NCBI GenBank assembly: GCA_913061435.1
Contig: CAJXUK010000022.1
Coordinates: 1 to 49,298 of the forward strand
Reading direction: 5' to 3'
DNA: 49,298 bases
DNA from: an uncultured Thalassolituus sp.
GTDB taxonomy: Bacteria; Pseudomonadota; Gammaproteobacteria; Pseudomonadales; Oceanobacteraceae
The notes under the pieces were generated by a model. It ran no database searches and was not told the DNA's origin. It worked only from the letters and a program-made list of their open reading frames with translations. Positions 37,182 to 47,064 of this stretch are shown here, piece after piece. How positions within the stretch are numbered: the stretch's first letter is position 1; each line of letters opens with the position of its first letter. Both the position numbers and the translations under genes were made by a program.

Positions 37182-38516
37182 TCAGCCCTCCTGTTCAATG
37201 CGAGTTAAGTTAGTGCGCAAAATTGGACCGTATTCATACTTGCCTGGGCAAGTGTAAGAACATAATGCCAAATCTTCTTCGTCTAACTCTAAAGCGCCTA
37301 AATTAACAGCCACTTCCATATCTTCTACAATTAATGCACGCAATAATTGTGTGGGTAAGATATCCAAAGGCATAACACGCTCATAGGTTCCTACCGGAAC
37401 CATGGCACGCTCGCTACCATTGGTAGAGGTGGTAAATTTAAACGTTTTATTAAGGAAACGAGACACATAAATAGGCAATACAGAAAAGCGCTCAAAACCA
37501 GGACGAAGGTAATGAAGCATAGGACGATCACGGCCTTCTTCTAAAACCGATACCTGATTGTGGAAACGACCCAAGAAACCAAGGCCCTCAGCCGCAGTAC
37601 GACCACCAAAAACAGAACCTGAAATAATACGGTTTTCGCCAGCTGCTAATTCACCTGCGGTCAATTCAGCTAGGTTAGCACCCACAACTGTTCGCACTAA
37701 ACGAGGCTTATTAACCTGAGGACCAGCAAGAGACACAATACGATCGGTATTTAACTGGCCTGTTACAAATAACTGGCCAATAGCAATCACATCTTGGTAG
37801 CCAATGCTCCAAACTGTTTTGCCTGCATTCACGGAATCTAACGAATGAATGTGCGTACCCGCTAAACCCGCTGGATGAGGCCCAGCAAATTCTTCGGTTG
37901 TTTCAACACCCGCGCTTGGAATATTGCTACCAGGGGCCTTACAAACATACAACTTGCCCTCGGTTAAACGCTTAAGAACTTGCAAACCCGACTTAAATGA
38001 ATCGGCTTGTTCAGCAATCACAAGCACTGGGTCTGCTGCTAATGGATGTGTATCCATTGCCGTCACAAAGATAGACGCGGGAACAGAATCCAGAGCGGGA
38101 GCTTTAGAATAAGGACGCGTTCTTAGCGCTGTCCATAAACCAGAAGCTACTAAATTAGCCTGCACATCTTCACGGCTAATTGTATTCAGCTTATCTGCTG
38201 GATAACTTTGAAAAGTAATTTCTTCACTACCTTCCACTGCTACTACCACAGAAAGAAATACACGTCGGTCGCCACGGTTGATTGCTTTCACTACACCACT
38301 CGCAGGAGCGGTGTATTGAACGCCAGCCGTTTTCTTGTCAGTAAAAAGCACCTGACCTTTTTTGACTCGATCGCCTTCTTTCACAACCATTGTTGGTTTC
38401 ATACCAACATAGTCAGGACCAACAACCGCAACTTCTGTTACGCCATTGCCTTGACTAATTTGCTGTTCAGGAGTACCAGCGATTGGTAAGTCGAGACCTT
38501 GTTTAATTTTGATCAT
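37182..38516 (-). CDS. nqrA: Na+-NQR subunit A
   Basis: This 444-residue soluble subunit starts [18 protein letters not shown]. It has a biotinyl-lipoyl-like N-terminal fold ([18 protein letters not shown]) and the family segments [18 protein letters not shown] and [12 protein letters not shown] near the C-terminus. It is the cytoplasmic subunit associated with ubiquinone binding. First gene of the operon, Shine-Dalgarno AAGGC. A 15-bp inverted repeat lies in its leader. Confidence 0.97.
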   Translation of the reverse strand: MIKIKQGLDLPIAGTPEQQISQGNGVTEVAVVGPDYVGMKPTMVVKEGDRVKKGQVLFTDKKTAGVQYTAPASGVVKAINRGDRRVFLSVVVAVEGSEEITFQSYPADKLNTISREDVQANLVASGLWTALRTRPYSKAPALDSVPASIFVTAMDTHPLAADPVLVIAEQADSFKSGLQVLKRLTEGKLYVCKAPGSNIPSAGVETTEEFAGPHPAGLAGTHIHSLDSVNAGKTVWSIGYQDVIAIGQLFVTGQLNTDRIVSLAGPQVNKPRLVRTVVGANLAELTAGELAAGENRIISGSVFGGRTAAEGLGFLGRFHNQVSVLEEGRDRPMLHYLRPGFERFSVLPIYVSRFLNKTFKFTTSTNGSERAMVPVGTYERVMPLDILPTQLLRALIVEDMEVAVNLGALELDEEDLALCSYTCPGKYEYGPILRTNLTRIEQEG

Positions 38517-38566
38517 ACGCCTTGCCTAACCACAGTTATATGCCTTCGATTACAACTTGTAAAAGC

Positions 38567-38608
38567 TATTATTAGCTGTTTGAGCACTAAGCAAAACAGC
38601 TAATAATA
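38567..38608 (-). promoter_or_regulatory. 15-bp perfect inverted repeat in the nqr leader
   Basis: TATTATTAGCTGTTT (38567-38581) is perfectly complementary to AAACAGCTAATAATA (38594-38608), with a 12-nt spacer. It ends about 50 bp upstream of the nqrA start on the reverse strand. It is not followed by a long U tract in the nqr direction, so it is more likely an operator or an mRNA leader stem than a terminator. The rest of the 319-bp gap between nqrA and the GAPDH gene holds only the GAPDH terminator and presumably the nqr promoter. Confidence 0.6.
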
Positions 38609-38766
38609 AATATTTATTTCGATGTAAAAACCAAGCCTATTATATTTAGTTAAAAATTCGCGCTAAGTATAAAGATGACACCTCTATTTATCCACCGAAA
38701 AGCTGACAAAAACTTGAATTATGTCAATTCCGATAAAACTAGCGTCACAATGTACAAAGCTTAAAC

Positions 38767-38804
38767 AAAAAAAAGCCGTTGCGGTAAACAACGGCTTCTT
38801 TTTT
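38767..38804. terminator. Bidirectional-looking terminator downstream of GAPDH
   Basis: AGCCGTTG / CAACGGCT (38774-38781 and 38789-38796) form an 8-bp perfect stem with a 7-nt loop, with an A-run on the left and TCTTTTTT on the right. On the reverse strand it ends the GAPDH transcript and insulates it from nqr. Confidence 0.92.
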
Positions 38805-38835
38805 GTAATATCAAAGACCAAAGTACAGGTCTAAA

Positions 38836-40293
38836 TTACTTTACCGCTGGAGCTGGATAAGTCGGATAGAAAACACCGCACATTTGCTGAGCAATACGCA
38901 CAACCTGACGGCTATAACCAAACTCGTTATCGTACCAAACGTAAAGGTTAACGCGGTTGCCAGAAGTAATGGTAGCTTGCGCATCCACAATACCGGCATG
39001 AGAGTTACCGACAAAGTCAGTAGAAACTACTTCTGGTGAGTTAACCCAATCAATTTGCTTTTGCACTTCTGAGTGCAAAGAGATTTCACGCAAATAATCG
39101 TTAACACCTTCGGTGGTTACATCTTTCTTCAAGTTTAAAGAAAGAATTGCCATCGACACATTTGGTGTAGGAACACGAATCGCATTACCGGTTAGCAAAC
39201 CTGCCATTTCTGGTAAGGCTTTAGCTACCGCAGAAGCCGCGCCTGTTTCAGTAATTACCATATTAAGTGCAGCAGCACGACCGCGACGATCACCCGAGTG
39301 GTAGTTATCAATTAAATTCTGATCATTGGTGTATGAGTGAATTGTTTCAACATGGCCATTAACAATACCATATTCATCGTTAATCACTTTCAATACCGGC
39401 GTAATCGCATTAGTAGTACAAGATGCGGCAGAAAGCACTGTATCTGTTTCTTCGATCACACTGTCGTTGATACCGTAAACAACGTTCTTGATATCGCCCT
39501 TACCTGGAGCGGTCAACAACACACGTGCTGCACCTTTAGCTTGTAAATGACGTTCAAGGCCAGCTTGATCACGCCAAATACCGGTATTATCAATCACCAA
39601 TGCGTTATTGATACCGTATTGTGTGTAATCAACATTTTCGGGTGCATCAGAATAAATAACTTGAATGTAATTGCCGTTAGCAATAATCGCGTTCTTTTCT
39701 TCGTCAATCGACAGAGTACCGCGGAAAGAACCGTGAATAGAGTCACGACGCAACAAGCTCGCACGCTTCTCTAAATCTTTACCCTTACCTTTACGCACAA
39801 CAATCGCACGCAAACGCAAACCGTTACCACCACCTGATTTTTCAATCATAATACGTGCTAACAAACGACCAATACGACCAAAGCCATACAGAACAACATC
39901 ACGATTTTCTTTAGTAGCTGTATCGCTTTTACCAATAACATCACTTAACTCGTCATTTAAAAATGTTGTTAAATCACGACCATTGGCTTCATTACGGAAC
40001 TTAACCGCCAATTTACCCACATCAATGTGAGCACGATCTAAGTCCATACCCATCATCGCACTAACAATCGGATGAGTATCAAGCACAGACAGCTCTTGAT
40101 TTTCCATGTGACGAACAAAACGATGCGCTTTTAACAAATCAATCACAGAACGATTAATAATTGGGCGACCATAAACAGAAGTAACAATATTCTTTTTACG
40201 ATACAAAGCGCCAATCATAGGGATCATGGCTTCCGCAGCGGATTCGCGATCAGTCCAATCCACCATACAAATATCAGTCAAGTCTTGACTCAT
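38836..40293 (-). CDS. gap: Glyceraldehyde-3-phosphate dehydrogenase, long form with N-terminal extension
   Basis: This is a 485-residue protein. The first about 130 residues are an extension not present in ordinary GAPDH (about 335 residues). Then follow the NAD fold VVLYGFGRIGRLLAR, the nucleophile in SAASCTTNAITP (Cys near residue 305), ETIHSYTNDQNLID, and the C-terminal WYDNEFGYSRQV. This long form occurs in Pseudomonas and marine relatives beside a short form; a gluconeogenic role is often suggested. The ATG at 40293 is chosen for GGAAGG upstream; the open frame extends to 40347. Confidence 0.92.
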   Translation of the reverse strand: MSQDLTDICMVDWTDRESAAEAMIPMIGALYRKKNIVTSVYGRPIINRSVIDLLKAHRFVRHMENQELSVLDTHPIVSAMMGMDLDRAHIDVGKLAVKFRNEANGRDLTTFLNDELSDVIGKSDTATKENRDVVLYGFGRIGRLLARIMIEKSGGGNGLRLRAIVVRKGKGKDLEKRASLLRRDSIHGSFRGTLSIDEEKNAIIANGNYIQVIYSDAPENVDYTQYGINNALVIDNTGIWRDQAGLERHLQAKGAARVLLTAPGKGDIKNVVYGINDSVIEETDTVLSAASCTTNAITPVLKVINDEYGIVNGHVETIHSYTNDQNLIDNYHSGDRRGRAAALNMVITETGAASAVAKALPEMAGLLTGNAIRVPTPNVSMAILSLNLKKDVTTEGVNDYLREISLHSEVQKQIDWVNSPEVVSTDFVGNSHAGIVDAQATITSGNRVNLYVWYDNEFGYSRQVVRIAQQMCGVFYPTYPAPAVK

Positions 40294-40571
40294 GGGTCTA
40301 CCTTCCGTTTTATTAATGCATTTTAATGAGTGCAAAACACACCACACTCACCATCAAAATTAGGGCGCAAATTATGCCTGCTTTGTACAGTTTTGACAAT
40401 TCAAACTCTTATTAGTTGTTAATTCATAAAATTCAATCGTGTCTCGGCAGTAACTTACCAACCATACTTTGTAACCAAGCTGACATCCGCTACACTAGGC
40501 AACTTTTTATTTTCTATAGTAAACAAGCGCTCATTAATGCGTTAAATAAACAGACCTAATAAGGCCGTTCA

Positions 40572-43500
40572 ATGTCCAAGCAGTCTATTTCAAGTCCTCT
40601 GCAGCCATCTTTACCCACCAAAGCCGGAGATCGCCGTTTTTGGGGAGAACTCAACAATAGTAATCAAGCCCTTGCCATTGCCAACGCAGCCCAACAACAC
40701 CCGGGCTTAACCCTAGTCATCACCAAAGACACAGTTACCGCTCAGCGTCTTGAAGAAGAAATAGCCTTCTTCGCCGAAGGGCTGCCGGTACTGCACTTAC
40801 CAGACTGGGAAATTTTGCCTTACGACACCTTTTCGCCGCACCAAGATATTATTTCTCAGCGCTTATATACTTTTTCACAGCTCCCCTTGATTGAACGCGG
40901 CTTATTAATTGTTCCCATTAGCACTCTACTGCACAAAACTGCACCCAAAGAATTTTTGCAGGCCAACAGCCTTATTATTGATATGGGGCAAACGCTCAAC
41001 GTAGAAACGCTTCGCAAACAACTAGAAAGCGCAGGTTACAGCTGTGTTGATAATGTCTACGAACATGGCGAGTTTGCCCTGCGTGGAGCTATCTTTGACA
41101 TCTTTCCTATGGGCGAAAACCAGCCGTTTCGCATTGAATTGTTTGACGACGAAGTAGAAACCTTACGCACCTTTAACCCAGAAACCCAACGCACTGCCGA
41201 TAAAATTGATCAAATCCGAGTGTTACCCGCTAATGAATACCCACTGCACAAAGAGGGTCAGCGTCATTTTCGGCAAAACTGGTACGATTTTTTTGATACC
41301 GACCCCAAACTGTCTTCACTTTACACCGATGTGAGCCAAGGCATTGCACCCGCCGGTATCGAATACTATTTACCCCTGTTTTTTGGTGAACTCAGTAATT
41401 TATTTGATTTCTTACCCGACAACTGCCTCATCATCCACGATGGTGACATTGAACATGCCGCAAAACATTTTCGTGACGATATTCAACTTCGCTACGATGA
41501 ACGTCGCCACGACATACGCCGTCCCTTGGTTGCTCCTCAACATTTATTTATCAACCCAGAAGAGCTGTTCTCGGCCTTTAATCAGTTCCCTCGTATTCAG
41601 TGGTATAACGACCAAGCTCCAGATCGTGCAGGCAGCGAACGTTTTGCGACTCCTGACATTGGCGACATCAGCATCAGCGCTCAAGCAGAAGAGCCGCTAT
41701 CGCTATTAAAAGCATTTTTAGTTAAAAAATCTGAGCGTACACGGGTACTATTTTGTACTGAATCGGCGGGTCGTAGAGAAGCCGTAAGAGAATTGCTAAA
41801 CCGCATCAATATAAGACCGAAAGAGCTTAGCGGATGGTCAGAATTCTTAACCGATACCCAACCAACCGCCATTACGATCGCACCGCTGGACAAGGGATTA
41901 GTAATCAGCGGCGATAGCGCCAACGACGAGCTGATCATCATCAGTGAAAATCAGCTATTCGGCCAACGTATCATGCAACGACGTCGTCGCAGCAAGAGCA
42001 AAAACCAAGCCGAAAACGTCATTCGTGATCTCACCGAATTAAAAGAAGGCAGCCCTGTTGTTCACCTTGATCACGGCATTGGCCGCTACCTAGGATTAAA
42101 AACCTTAGAAATAGACAATCAAGTTAACGAATTTTTAATGCTGGAATACGCCGGAGAATCAAAGCTGTATGTGCCCGTTTCGTCACTGCATCTTATCTCT
42201 CGTTACGGCGGTGATAGCGAAGGTGGCCCAGCACTTAACAAACTTGGCACCGAAAAGTGGGCAACCGCTAAACGTAAGGCACAAGAAAAAATTCGTGATA
42301 CCGCCGCCGAATTATTAGATATTTACGCCCGTCGTGAAGCGCGCATTGGCTTTAAATTTGATAAACCCGATATCGATTACGAACGTTTTTCTGCCGCCTT
42401 CCCATTTGAAGAAACCCCCGATCAGCAATCCGCTATCGAAGCAGTAATTGCCGATATGACCAGCCGCAAACCGATGGATCGTTTGGTATGTGGCGACGTC
42501 GGCTTTGGTAAAACAGAAGTCGCCATGCGCGCAGCTTTTATGGCCGTACAAAGTGGCAAACAAGTAGCCATTCTTGTTCCTACCACCCTGTTAGCACAAC
42601 AGCACTATGAAAACTTTAAAGACCGCTTTGCTGATTGGCCAGTGCAAGTCGAAGTGCTGTCGCGCTTCAAATCTGCCAAAGAAACTCAAGCAGCGCTGGA
42701 TAAAATGCGCAATGGTAAAGCTGATATTGTGATTGGTACTCACAAGCTGCTGCAAAAGGATATAACTTTTCACGAGCTTGGCTTGTTAATGATCGACGAA
42801 GAACACCGTTTTGGTGTTCAACAAAAAGAACGCATAAAAGCCTTACGTTCAGAGGTAGATATTCTCACCCTCACAGCTACGCCAATCCCAAGAACACTGA
42901 ACATGGCGATGGCCAGTGTGCGTGATTTATCGATTATCGCTACCCCGCCATCAAAGCGTTTATCGGTAAAAACCTTTGTCCGTCAATACGACAAACCCAC
43001 CGTCAAAGAAGCGCTATTGCGAGAGCTACTTCGTGGTGGCCAGGTGTATTACTTACATAACGAAGTAAAAAGCATTGAAAAAACTGCGCGTGAAATCAGC
43101 GAGCTGGTCCCCGAAGCTCGTGTTGGCATTGCTCACGGCCAAATGACAGAACGTGAATTAGAATCGGTAATGCGAGATTTTTACCACAAACGTTTCAATG
43201 TACTGGTCAGTACCACCATTATTGAAACCGGTATTGATATACCTTCTGCCAATACCATGATCATTGACCGTGCCGATAAATTTGGTTTGGCTCAACTGCA
43301 TCAATTACGTGGCCGAGTTGGTCGTTCACACCATCAGGCATATGCTTATTTACTGACCCCCGAAGGCAAAAAACTTAGCAAAGACGCCGAAAAACGCCTT
43401 GATGCCATTCAAAGCTCACAAGATCTAGGCGCAGGCTTTATGCTAGCTTCCCATGACTTAGAAATTCGTGGAGCCGGTGAATTACTCGGTGAAGAACAAA

Positions 43501-44057
43501 GTGGTCATATACAAGGCATTGGCTTTAGTTTGTATATGGAAATGTTAGAGCAAGCGGTTAAGTCGATACAATCAGGCAAAAACCCCAATGCCGAAATCCC
43601 CTTATTACACGGTGCCGAGGTCAACTTACATGTCCCAGCATTAATTCCAGACGATTACTTACCCGACGTGAACAGCCGCTTAACGTTATACAAACGCATA
43701 TCTAATGCCAAAAATGATAACGAGCTAAAAGAACTGCAAGTAGAGATGATCGACCGTTTTGGGTTACTGCCCGAGCCGGTAAAAAATCTATTTAAAGTGA
43801 CCTCGGTTAAATTACTGTTAACGCCACTGGGCATTCAAAAACTGGATGCAGGCCCAGAATCGGGACGTATCGAATTTGCCCGCGAAACCAACATAGACCC
43901 ATTCCGTTTAATACAAATTGTTCAGACACGGCCAGCAACTTACAAACTGGAAGGTGGACAAACCCTTAAATTTAGTGAAAGTATGGCGAAGATCGATCAA
44001 AGAATTGCAGTTATCGAACGCCTACTCCTCGACCTTCAAAAGGAACCAAACGCCTAA
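40572..44057 (+). CDS. mfd: Transcription-repair coupling factor Mfd
   Basis: This 1161-residue protein matches Mfd in length and order. It has a UvrB-like N-terminal region (LPDWEILPYDTFSPH), the RNA-polymerase-interacting domain near 490-560 (GSPVVHLDHGIGRYLGL), the translocase with Walker A GDVGFGKTEVA near 640-650, DEEH near 741 and LTATPIPRTLNMAM, motif VI QLRGRVGRSHHQAYAYLL, and the C-terminal TRCF domain. It removes stalled RNA polymerase and recruits UvrA. Shine-Dalgarno AAGG. Its stop overlaps the csiV start. Confidence 0.97.
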   Translation: MSKQSISSPLQPSLPTKAGDRRFWGELNNSNQALAIANAAQQHPGLTLVITKDTVTAQRLEEEIAFFAEGLPVLHLPDWEILPYDTFSPHQDIISQRLYTFSQLPLIERGLLIVPISTLLHKTAPKEFLQANSLIIDMGQTLNVETLRKQLESAGYSCVDNVYEHGEFALRGAIFDIFPMGENQPFRIELFDDEVETLRTFNPETQRTADKIDQIRVLPANEYPLHKEGQRHFRQNWYDFFDTDPKLSSLYTDVSQGIAPAGIEYYLPLFFGELSNLFDFLPDNCLIIHDGDIEHAAKHFRDDIQLRYDERRHDIRRPLVAPQHLFINPEELFSAFNQFPRIQWYNDQAPDRAGSERFATPDIGDISISAQAEEPLSLLKAFLVKKSERTRVLFCTESAGRREAVRELLNRINIRPKELSGWSEFLTDTQPTAITIAPLDKGLVISGDSANDELIIISENQLFGQRIMQRRRRSKSKNQAENVIRDLTELKEGSPVVHLDHGIGRYLGLKTLEIDNQVNEFLMLEYAGESKLYVPVSSLHLISRYGGDSEGGPALNKLGTEKWATAKRKAQEKIRDTAAELLDIYARREARIGFKFDKPDIDYERFSAAFPFEETPDQQSAIEAVIADMTSRKPMDRLVCGDVGFGKTEVAMRAAFMAVQSGKQVAILVPTTLLAQQHYENFKDRFADWPVQVEVLSRFKSAKETQAALDKMRNGKADIVIGTHKLLQKDITFHELGLLMIDEEHRFGVQQKERIKALRSEVDILTLTATPIPRTLNMAMASVRDLSIIATPPSKRLSVKTFVRQYDKPTVKEALLRELLRGGQVYYLHNEVKSIEKTAREISELVPEARVGIAHGQMTERELESVMRDFYHKRFNVLVSTTIIETGIDIPSANTMIIDRADKFGLAQLHQLRGRVGRSHHQAYAYLLTPEGKKLSKDAEKRLDAIQSSQDLGAGFMLASHDLEIRGAGELLGEEQSGHIQGIGFSLYMEMLEQAVKSIQSGKNPNAEIPLLHGAEVNLHVPALIPDDYLPDVNSRLTLYKRISNAKNDNELKELQVEMIDRFGLLPEPVKNLFKVTSVKLLLTPLGIQKLDAGPESGRIEFARETNIDPFRLIQIVQTRPATYKLEGGQTLKFSESMAKIDQRIAVIERLLLDLQKEPNA

Positions 44058-44995
44058 TGCAACGCTCACATTTCTTAAGCTTGCCCGTATTAGTATTAGC
44101 CAGCATTTTGGGGGGGCTAACCTACCCTGCGTACGCGTCGGAAGCACCCCGCTGGTACGAAGTCGAATTGGCACTAATTAGCTATCAAGACAGCAACAAG
44201 ATGGAAAAGGAAAGCTGGCCCGAAATACTCGTGGCCTCCACCGACAGCCAAATAATTGCCGAATCCAGCTCTGAGACCGATGTCAATTCCAGTGACAGTG
44301 CCAGTGACAGCGCCAGTGAAAAAAGCGATAAAGACAAAAACCCTTGGCAGTGGATAAATTGGTGGAATAACAACAGTGAGCCACAAGGCTTGTTTAGCTT
44401 AAACACAGCATTCGATGCACAAAATATAGATGCACAAAAGACAGATACACAACCTATCTTGCAAGTTCCATTTGCTACCTTAGGCCAAGCCTTTGCGGAT
44501 AAAACCGAGAAATTGGAAAAAGCCAAAGATTTCAAAATTGTTTGGAGCAAAAAGTGGCGTCAACCCATACCCGAGAGAGCTGATGCCTTAGCAGAAGAAA
44601 ATCTGATCGAGATTGATCTAAAAACAGCATTAAATTTCAACAATGCCATGCAAGGTCATTCTCCTCTAGTAGAAATAGAAGTATCCGGCAAAATGCATCT
44701 GTATCGCAGCCGATACCTACATTTAATTACCGATCTAACCGTGCAACATTGGCAGAGCCTGGATAACAACAGCGAAACTGACCAAGCAATAAGAATACGC
44801 CCGAGCCATGCAACTCATACAGAAACCATAGTTCCTAACAAATTCAGCTCGCCATCAATAACATTTGATACCGTGCCTTTACGCGCGGCTAAAATTGAGC
44901 AAAGCCGGAGAATGCGCAGTAATGAACTGCACTACATTGACCACCCACTCCTTGGAATTTTAGTACGCGTTAACCCTATTGAAGAAGAACAATAA
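44057..44995 (+). CDS. csiV: CsiV family protein
   Basis: This 312-residue exported protein has a signal peptide (LPVLVLASILGGLTYPAYA, cut near residue 27). It opens with RWYEVELALISYQDSNKMEKESWPE, the CsiV family pattern, and ends with IDHPLLGILVRVNPIE. A Ser/Asp/Glu-rich spacer (residues about 70-95) and a DAQ-type repeat (about 117-130) interrupt the middle. CsiV is known in Vibrio as a periplasmic peptidoglycan-binding protein tied to cell-wall peptide signalling. Its place directly after mfd, overlapping by one base, is the usual one. Confidence 0.82.
   Translation: MQRSHFLSLPVLVLASILGGLTYPAYASEAPRWYEVELALISYQDSNKMEKESWPEILVASTDSQIIAESSSETDVNSSDSASDSASEKSDKDKNPWQWINWWNNNSEPQGLFSLNTAFDAQNIDAQKTDTQPILQVPFATLGQAFADKTEKLEKAKDFKIVWSKKWRQPIPERADALAEENLIEIDLKTALNFNNAMQGHSPLVEIEVSGKMHLYRSRYLHLITDLTVQHWQSLDNNSETDQAIRIRPSHATHTETIVPNKFSSPSITFDTVPLRAAKIEQSRRMRSNELHYIDHPLLGILVRVNPIEEEQ
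44416..44458 (+). repeat. 15-bp imperfect in-frame repeat in csiV
   Basis: The segment encodes DAQNIDAQKTDTQ: a 15-bp unit GATGCACAAAATATA is followed by GATGCACAAAAGACA and then GATACACAA. It lies in the poorly conserved middle part of csiV. Confidence 0.6.
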
Positions 44996-45017
44996 CAAAC
45001 ATTGGCGATGACAAGCA

Positions 45018-45392
45018 CTAACCAAGATGAAACGACACAATTTCATCTTGGTTACGCAACGCACAGTTGCGATTAGGAAATAACTGAATATCGTTTGGCG
45101 TTAATAAAATCACCTTCTCGTCAAACAAACCAATCAAGCCAGAGCGATGCATGTGCATAAAACGCCCCCTTTCCAGCTTCAACCGGTTGGCATCTGCCAA
45201 ACTGGCAGAATGCAACAAACCATTGGCTAACGGATCTTCAATAGCAGCTATGTCTTTATAAAGACTCAAACCATTTTCAGCTAATACCAAGATTTGGCTA
45301 TTAATCAGTTCAAGCGCTTCAACCTGCTCGCCATTTTTAAGGGTTAACAGCTTTGACGATTTAACAATATCCGATGTATTTTCAATTAACAT
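45018..45392 (-). CDS. Small hypothetical protein downstream of ybiT-like gene
   Basis: This 124-residue protein is not recognised. It has no signal peptide and no membrane segment, with alternating short hydrophobic strands (VEALELINSQILVLAENGLSLYKD, GLIGLFDEKVILLTPNDIQLF) that suggest a beta-rich fold. It starts 37 bp after the stop of the ABC-F gene and is probably co-transcribed with it. Its last 11 codons lie inside a 13-bp perfect hairpin between it and csiV. The Shine-Dalgarno (AGGA) is distant from the ATG. Confidence 0.6.
   Translation of the reverse strand: MLIENTSDIVKSSKLLTLKNGEQVEALELINSQILVLAENGLSLYKDIAAIEDPLANGLLHSASLADANRLKLERGRFMHMHRSGLIGLFDEKVILLTPNDIQLFPNRNCALRNQDEIVSFHLG
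45020..45071. other. Two adjacent hairpins at the csiV/hypothetical convergent junction
   Basis: AACCAAGATGAAA (45020-45032) pairs perfectly with TTTCATCTTGGTT (45041-45053) around an 8-nt loop. Directly after it CGCAAC (45055-45060) pairs with GTTGCG (45066-45071). Neither is followed by a T-run in either direction. The first stem overlaps the stop codon of the reverse-strand gene and lies 24 bp beyond the csiV stop, so it may cap both 3' ends. Confidence 0.6.
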
Positions 45393-45429
45393 AGCTAGCT
45401 TATTTTCCTAGTCACACACTCTCTTTCAC

Positions 45430-47064
45430 CTACTTCGCAGCTTTTTTGGCCGCATTGACAGCCGCTTTTTCTGCGACTGCCTGATTATCTAAATACTCAT
45501 CATAAGTACCGTGGAAATCAATGACTTCTTGATCTTTAATTTCAACAATACGCGTAGCCAAAGACGAAACGAACTCTCTATCGTGGCTGACGAAAATTAA
45601 GGTACCATCAAAATCCGCCAATGCATTGTTCAACGCTTCAATCGCTTCCATATCCAAGTGGTTGGTTGGCTCATCCATCACCAGTACGTTAAGATCCATC
45701 ATCATTAACTTACCAAACAACAAACGGTTCTTCTCGCCACCCGAACACACGCGAGCTTTCTTAACAATATCATCCGCACCGAATAACAAACGGCCTAATA
45801 AGCCACGCACCATTAGGTCATCGTGCTTGGCCGTACGCCACTGCGACATCCATTCGAACAAATCAAGATCGCAATCGAAATCTTCGGTGCTATCTTGCGG
45901 ACAATATCCGATGGTGGCATTTTCAGACCACTTAATCGTACCGCCATTGGCTTTTAAATCATCAACTAAACAACGCAAGAACGTTGTTTTACCCGCGCCG
46001 TTTTCACCGATAACCGCAAGCTTAGCGCCACCTTCTAAAATAAGGTTGCCGTCTTTAAATAAGATATCTTCGCCTTCATAGCCGTGAGTCAAATCTTCCA
46101 AAACCAACGCCTGACGGTGCAAACGCTTATCTTGTTTAAAGCTAATAGACGGTGTTACACGGCTTGAAGATTTAACTTCATCTAAAGAAATTTTATCCAT
46201 CTTCTTAGCACGAGAACTGGCCAACTTCGCTTTCGATGCGTTCGCCGAGAAACGGTTCACAAACGCTTGCAACTCTTCAATTTCAGCTTGTTTCTTTTCG
46301 TTACCCGCCAGCAACTGCTCACGAATAAGACCCGACGCTTCTAAATAATACTCGTAGTTACCTGGGTAAATACGCAGCTCACCATAATCGATGTCGGCCA
46401 TGTGGGTACACACAGAGTTCAAAAAGTGACGGTCGTGAGAAATAATCACCATGGTGCATTTGCGTTGATTCAACACATCCGACAACCAGTTAATAGTGTA
46501 AATATCCAAGTTGTTGGTTGGCTCATCTAACAGCAAAATATCTGGGTTAGAAAACAACGCCTGCGCCAGCAAAACGCGCACCTTATAACCCGGAGGCACT
46601 TGCGACATCAAACCAAAGTGATACTCTTCGGCGATACCCGCTTCGAGCAAAATATCACCCGCGCGAGATTCCGCGCTGTAACCGTCCATCTCGGCAAATT
46701 CTACCTCAAGATTCGCCACCGTCATGCCGTCGTCTTCCGACATATGCGGCAACGCGTACATACGATCGCGCTCTTGCTTCACTTCCCATAACGCTTTGTC
46801 ACCCATAATCACAGCATCAATAACACTGTATTCTTCAAAAGCAAACTGATCCTGACTCAAGGTACCCAACTTCTCACCTGGAGTAATCGACACATTGCCA
46901 GAAGTAGGCGCAAGTTCACCACTAAGAATCTTCATGAACGTCGATTTACCGCAACCATTGGCGCCGATCAAACCATAACGATGGCCATTGCCAAATTTAG
47001 CGGAGATGTTTTCGAACAACGGCTCAGCGCCAAATTGCATTGTAATATTTGCGGTAGAGATCAA
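45430..47064 (-). CDS. ybiT: ABC-F family ATPase, YbiT type
   Basis: This 544-residue protein has two ABC ATPase domains: first Walker A GANGCGKS and DEPTNNLDI, second GENGAGKT and DEPTNHLDM, with signature SGGEKNR in the second. A charged linker (about 240-310) joins them. The sequence follows E. coli YbiT closely ([20 protein letters not shown]). ABC-F proteins bind the ribosomal E site and relieve stalled translation. The start is a TTG at 47064, favoured by AGGA upstream and by alignment with YbiT. The frame is open 20 codons further to 47124, with an ATG at 47118. It ends with a lysine/alanine-rich tail. Confidence 0.92.
   Translation of the reverse strand: MISTANITMQFGAEPLFENISAKFGNGHRYGLIGANGCGKSTFMKILSGELAPTSGNVSITPGEKLGTLSQDQFAFEEYSVIDAVIMGDKALWEVKQERDRMYALPHMSEDDGMTVANLEVEFAEMDGYSAESRAGDILLEAGIAEEYHFGLMSQVPPGYKVRVLLAQALFSNPDILLLDEPTNNLDIYTINWLSDVLNQRKCTMVIISHDRHFLNSVCTHMADIDYGELRIYPGNYEYYLEASGLIREQLLAGNEKKQAEIEELQAFVNRFSANASKAKLASSRAKKMDKISLDEVKSSSRVTPSISFKQDKRLHRQALVLEDLTHGYEGEDILFKDGNLILEGGAKLAVIGENGAGKTTFLRCLVDDLKANGGTIKWSENATIGYCPQDSTEDFDCDLDLFEWMSQWRTAKHDDLMVRGLLGRLLFGADDIVKKARVCSGGEKNRLLFGKLMMMDLNVLVMDEPTNHLDMEAIEALNNALADFDGTLIFVSHDREFVSSLATRIVEIKDQEVIDFHGTYDEYLDNQAVAEKAAVNAAKKAAK

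Noticed and set aside
45626-46081. Forward 151-codon frame opposite the ybiT-like gene
   Set aside because: Lies antisense to the conserved second ATPase domain, with no Shine-Dalgarno and no recognisable protein features.
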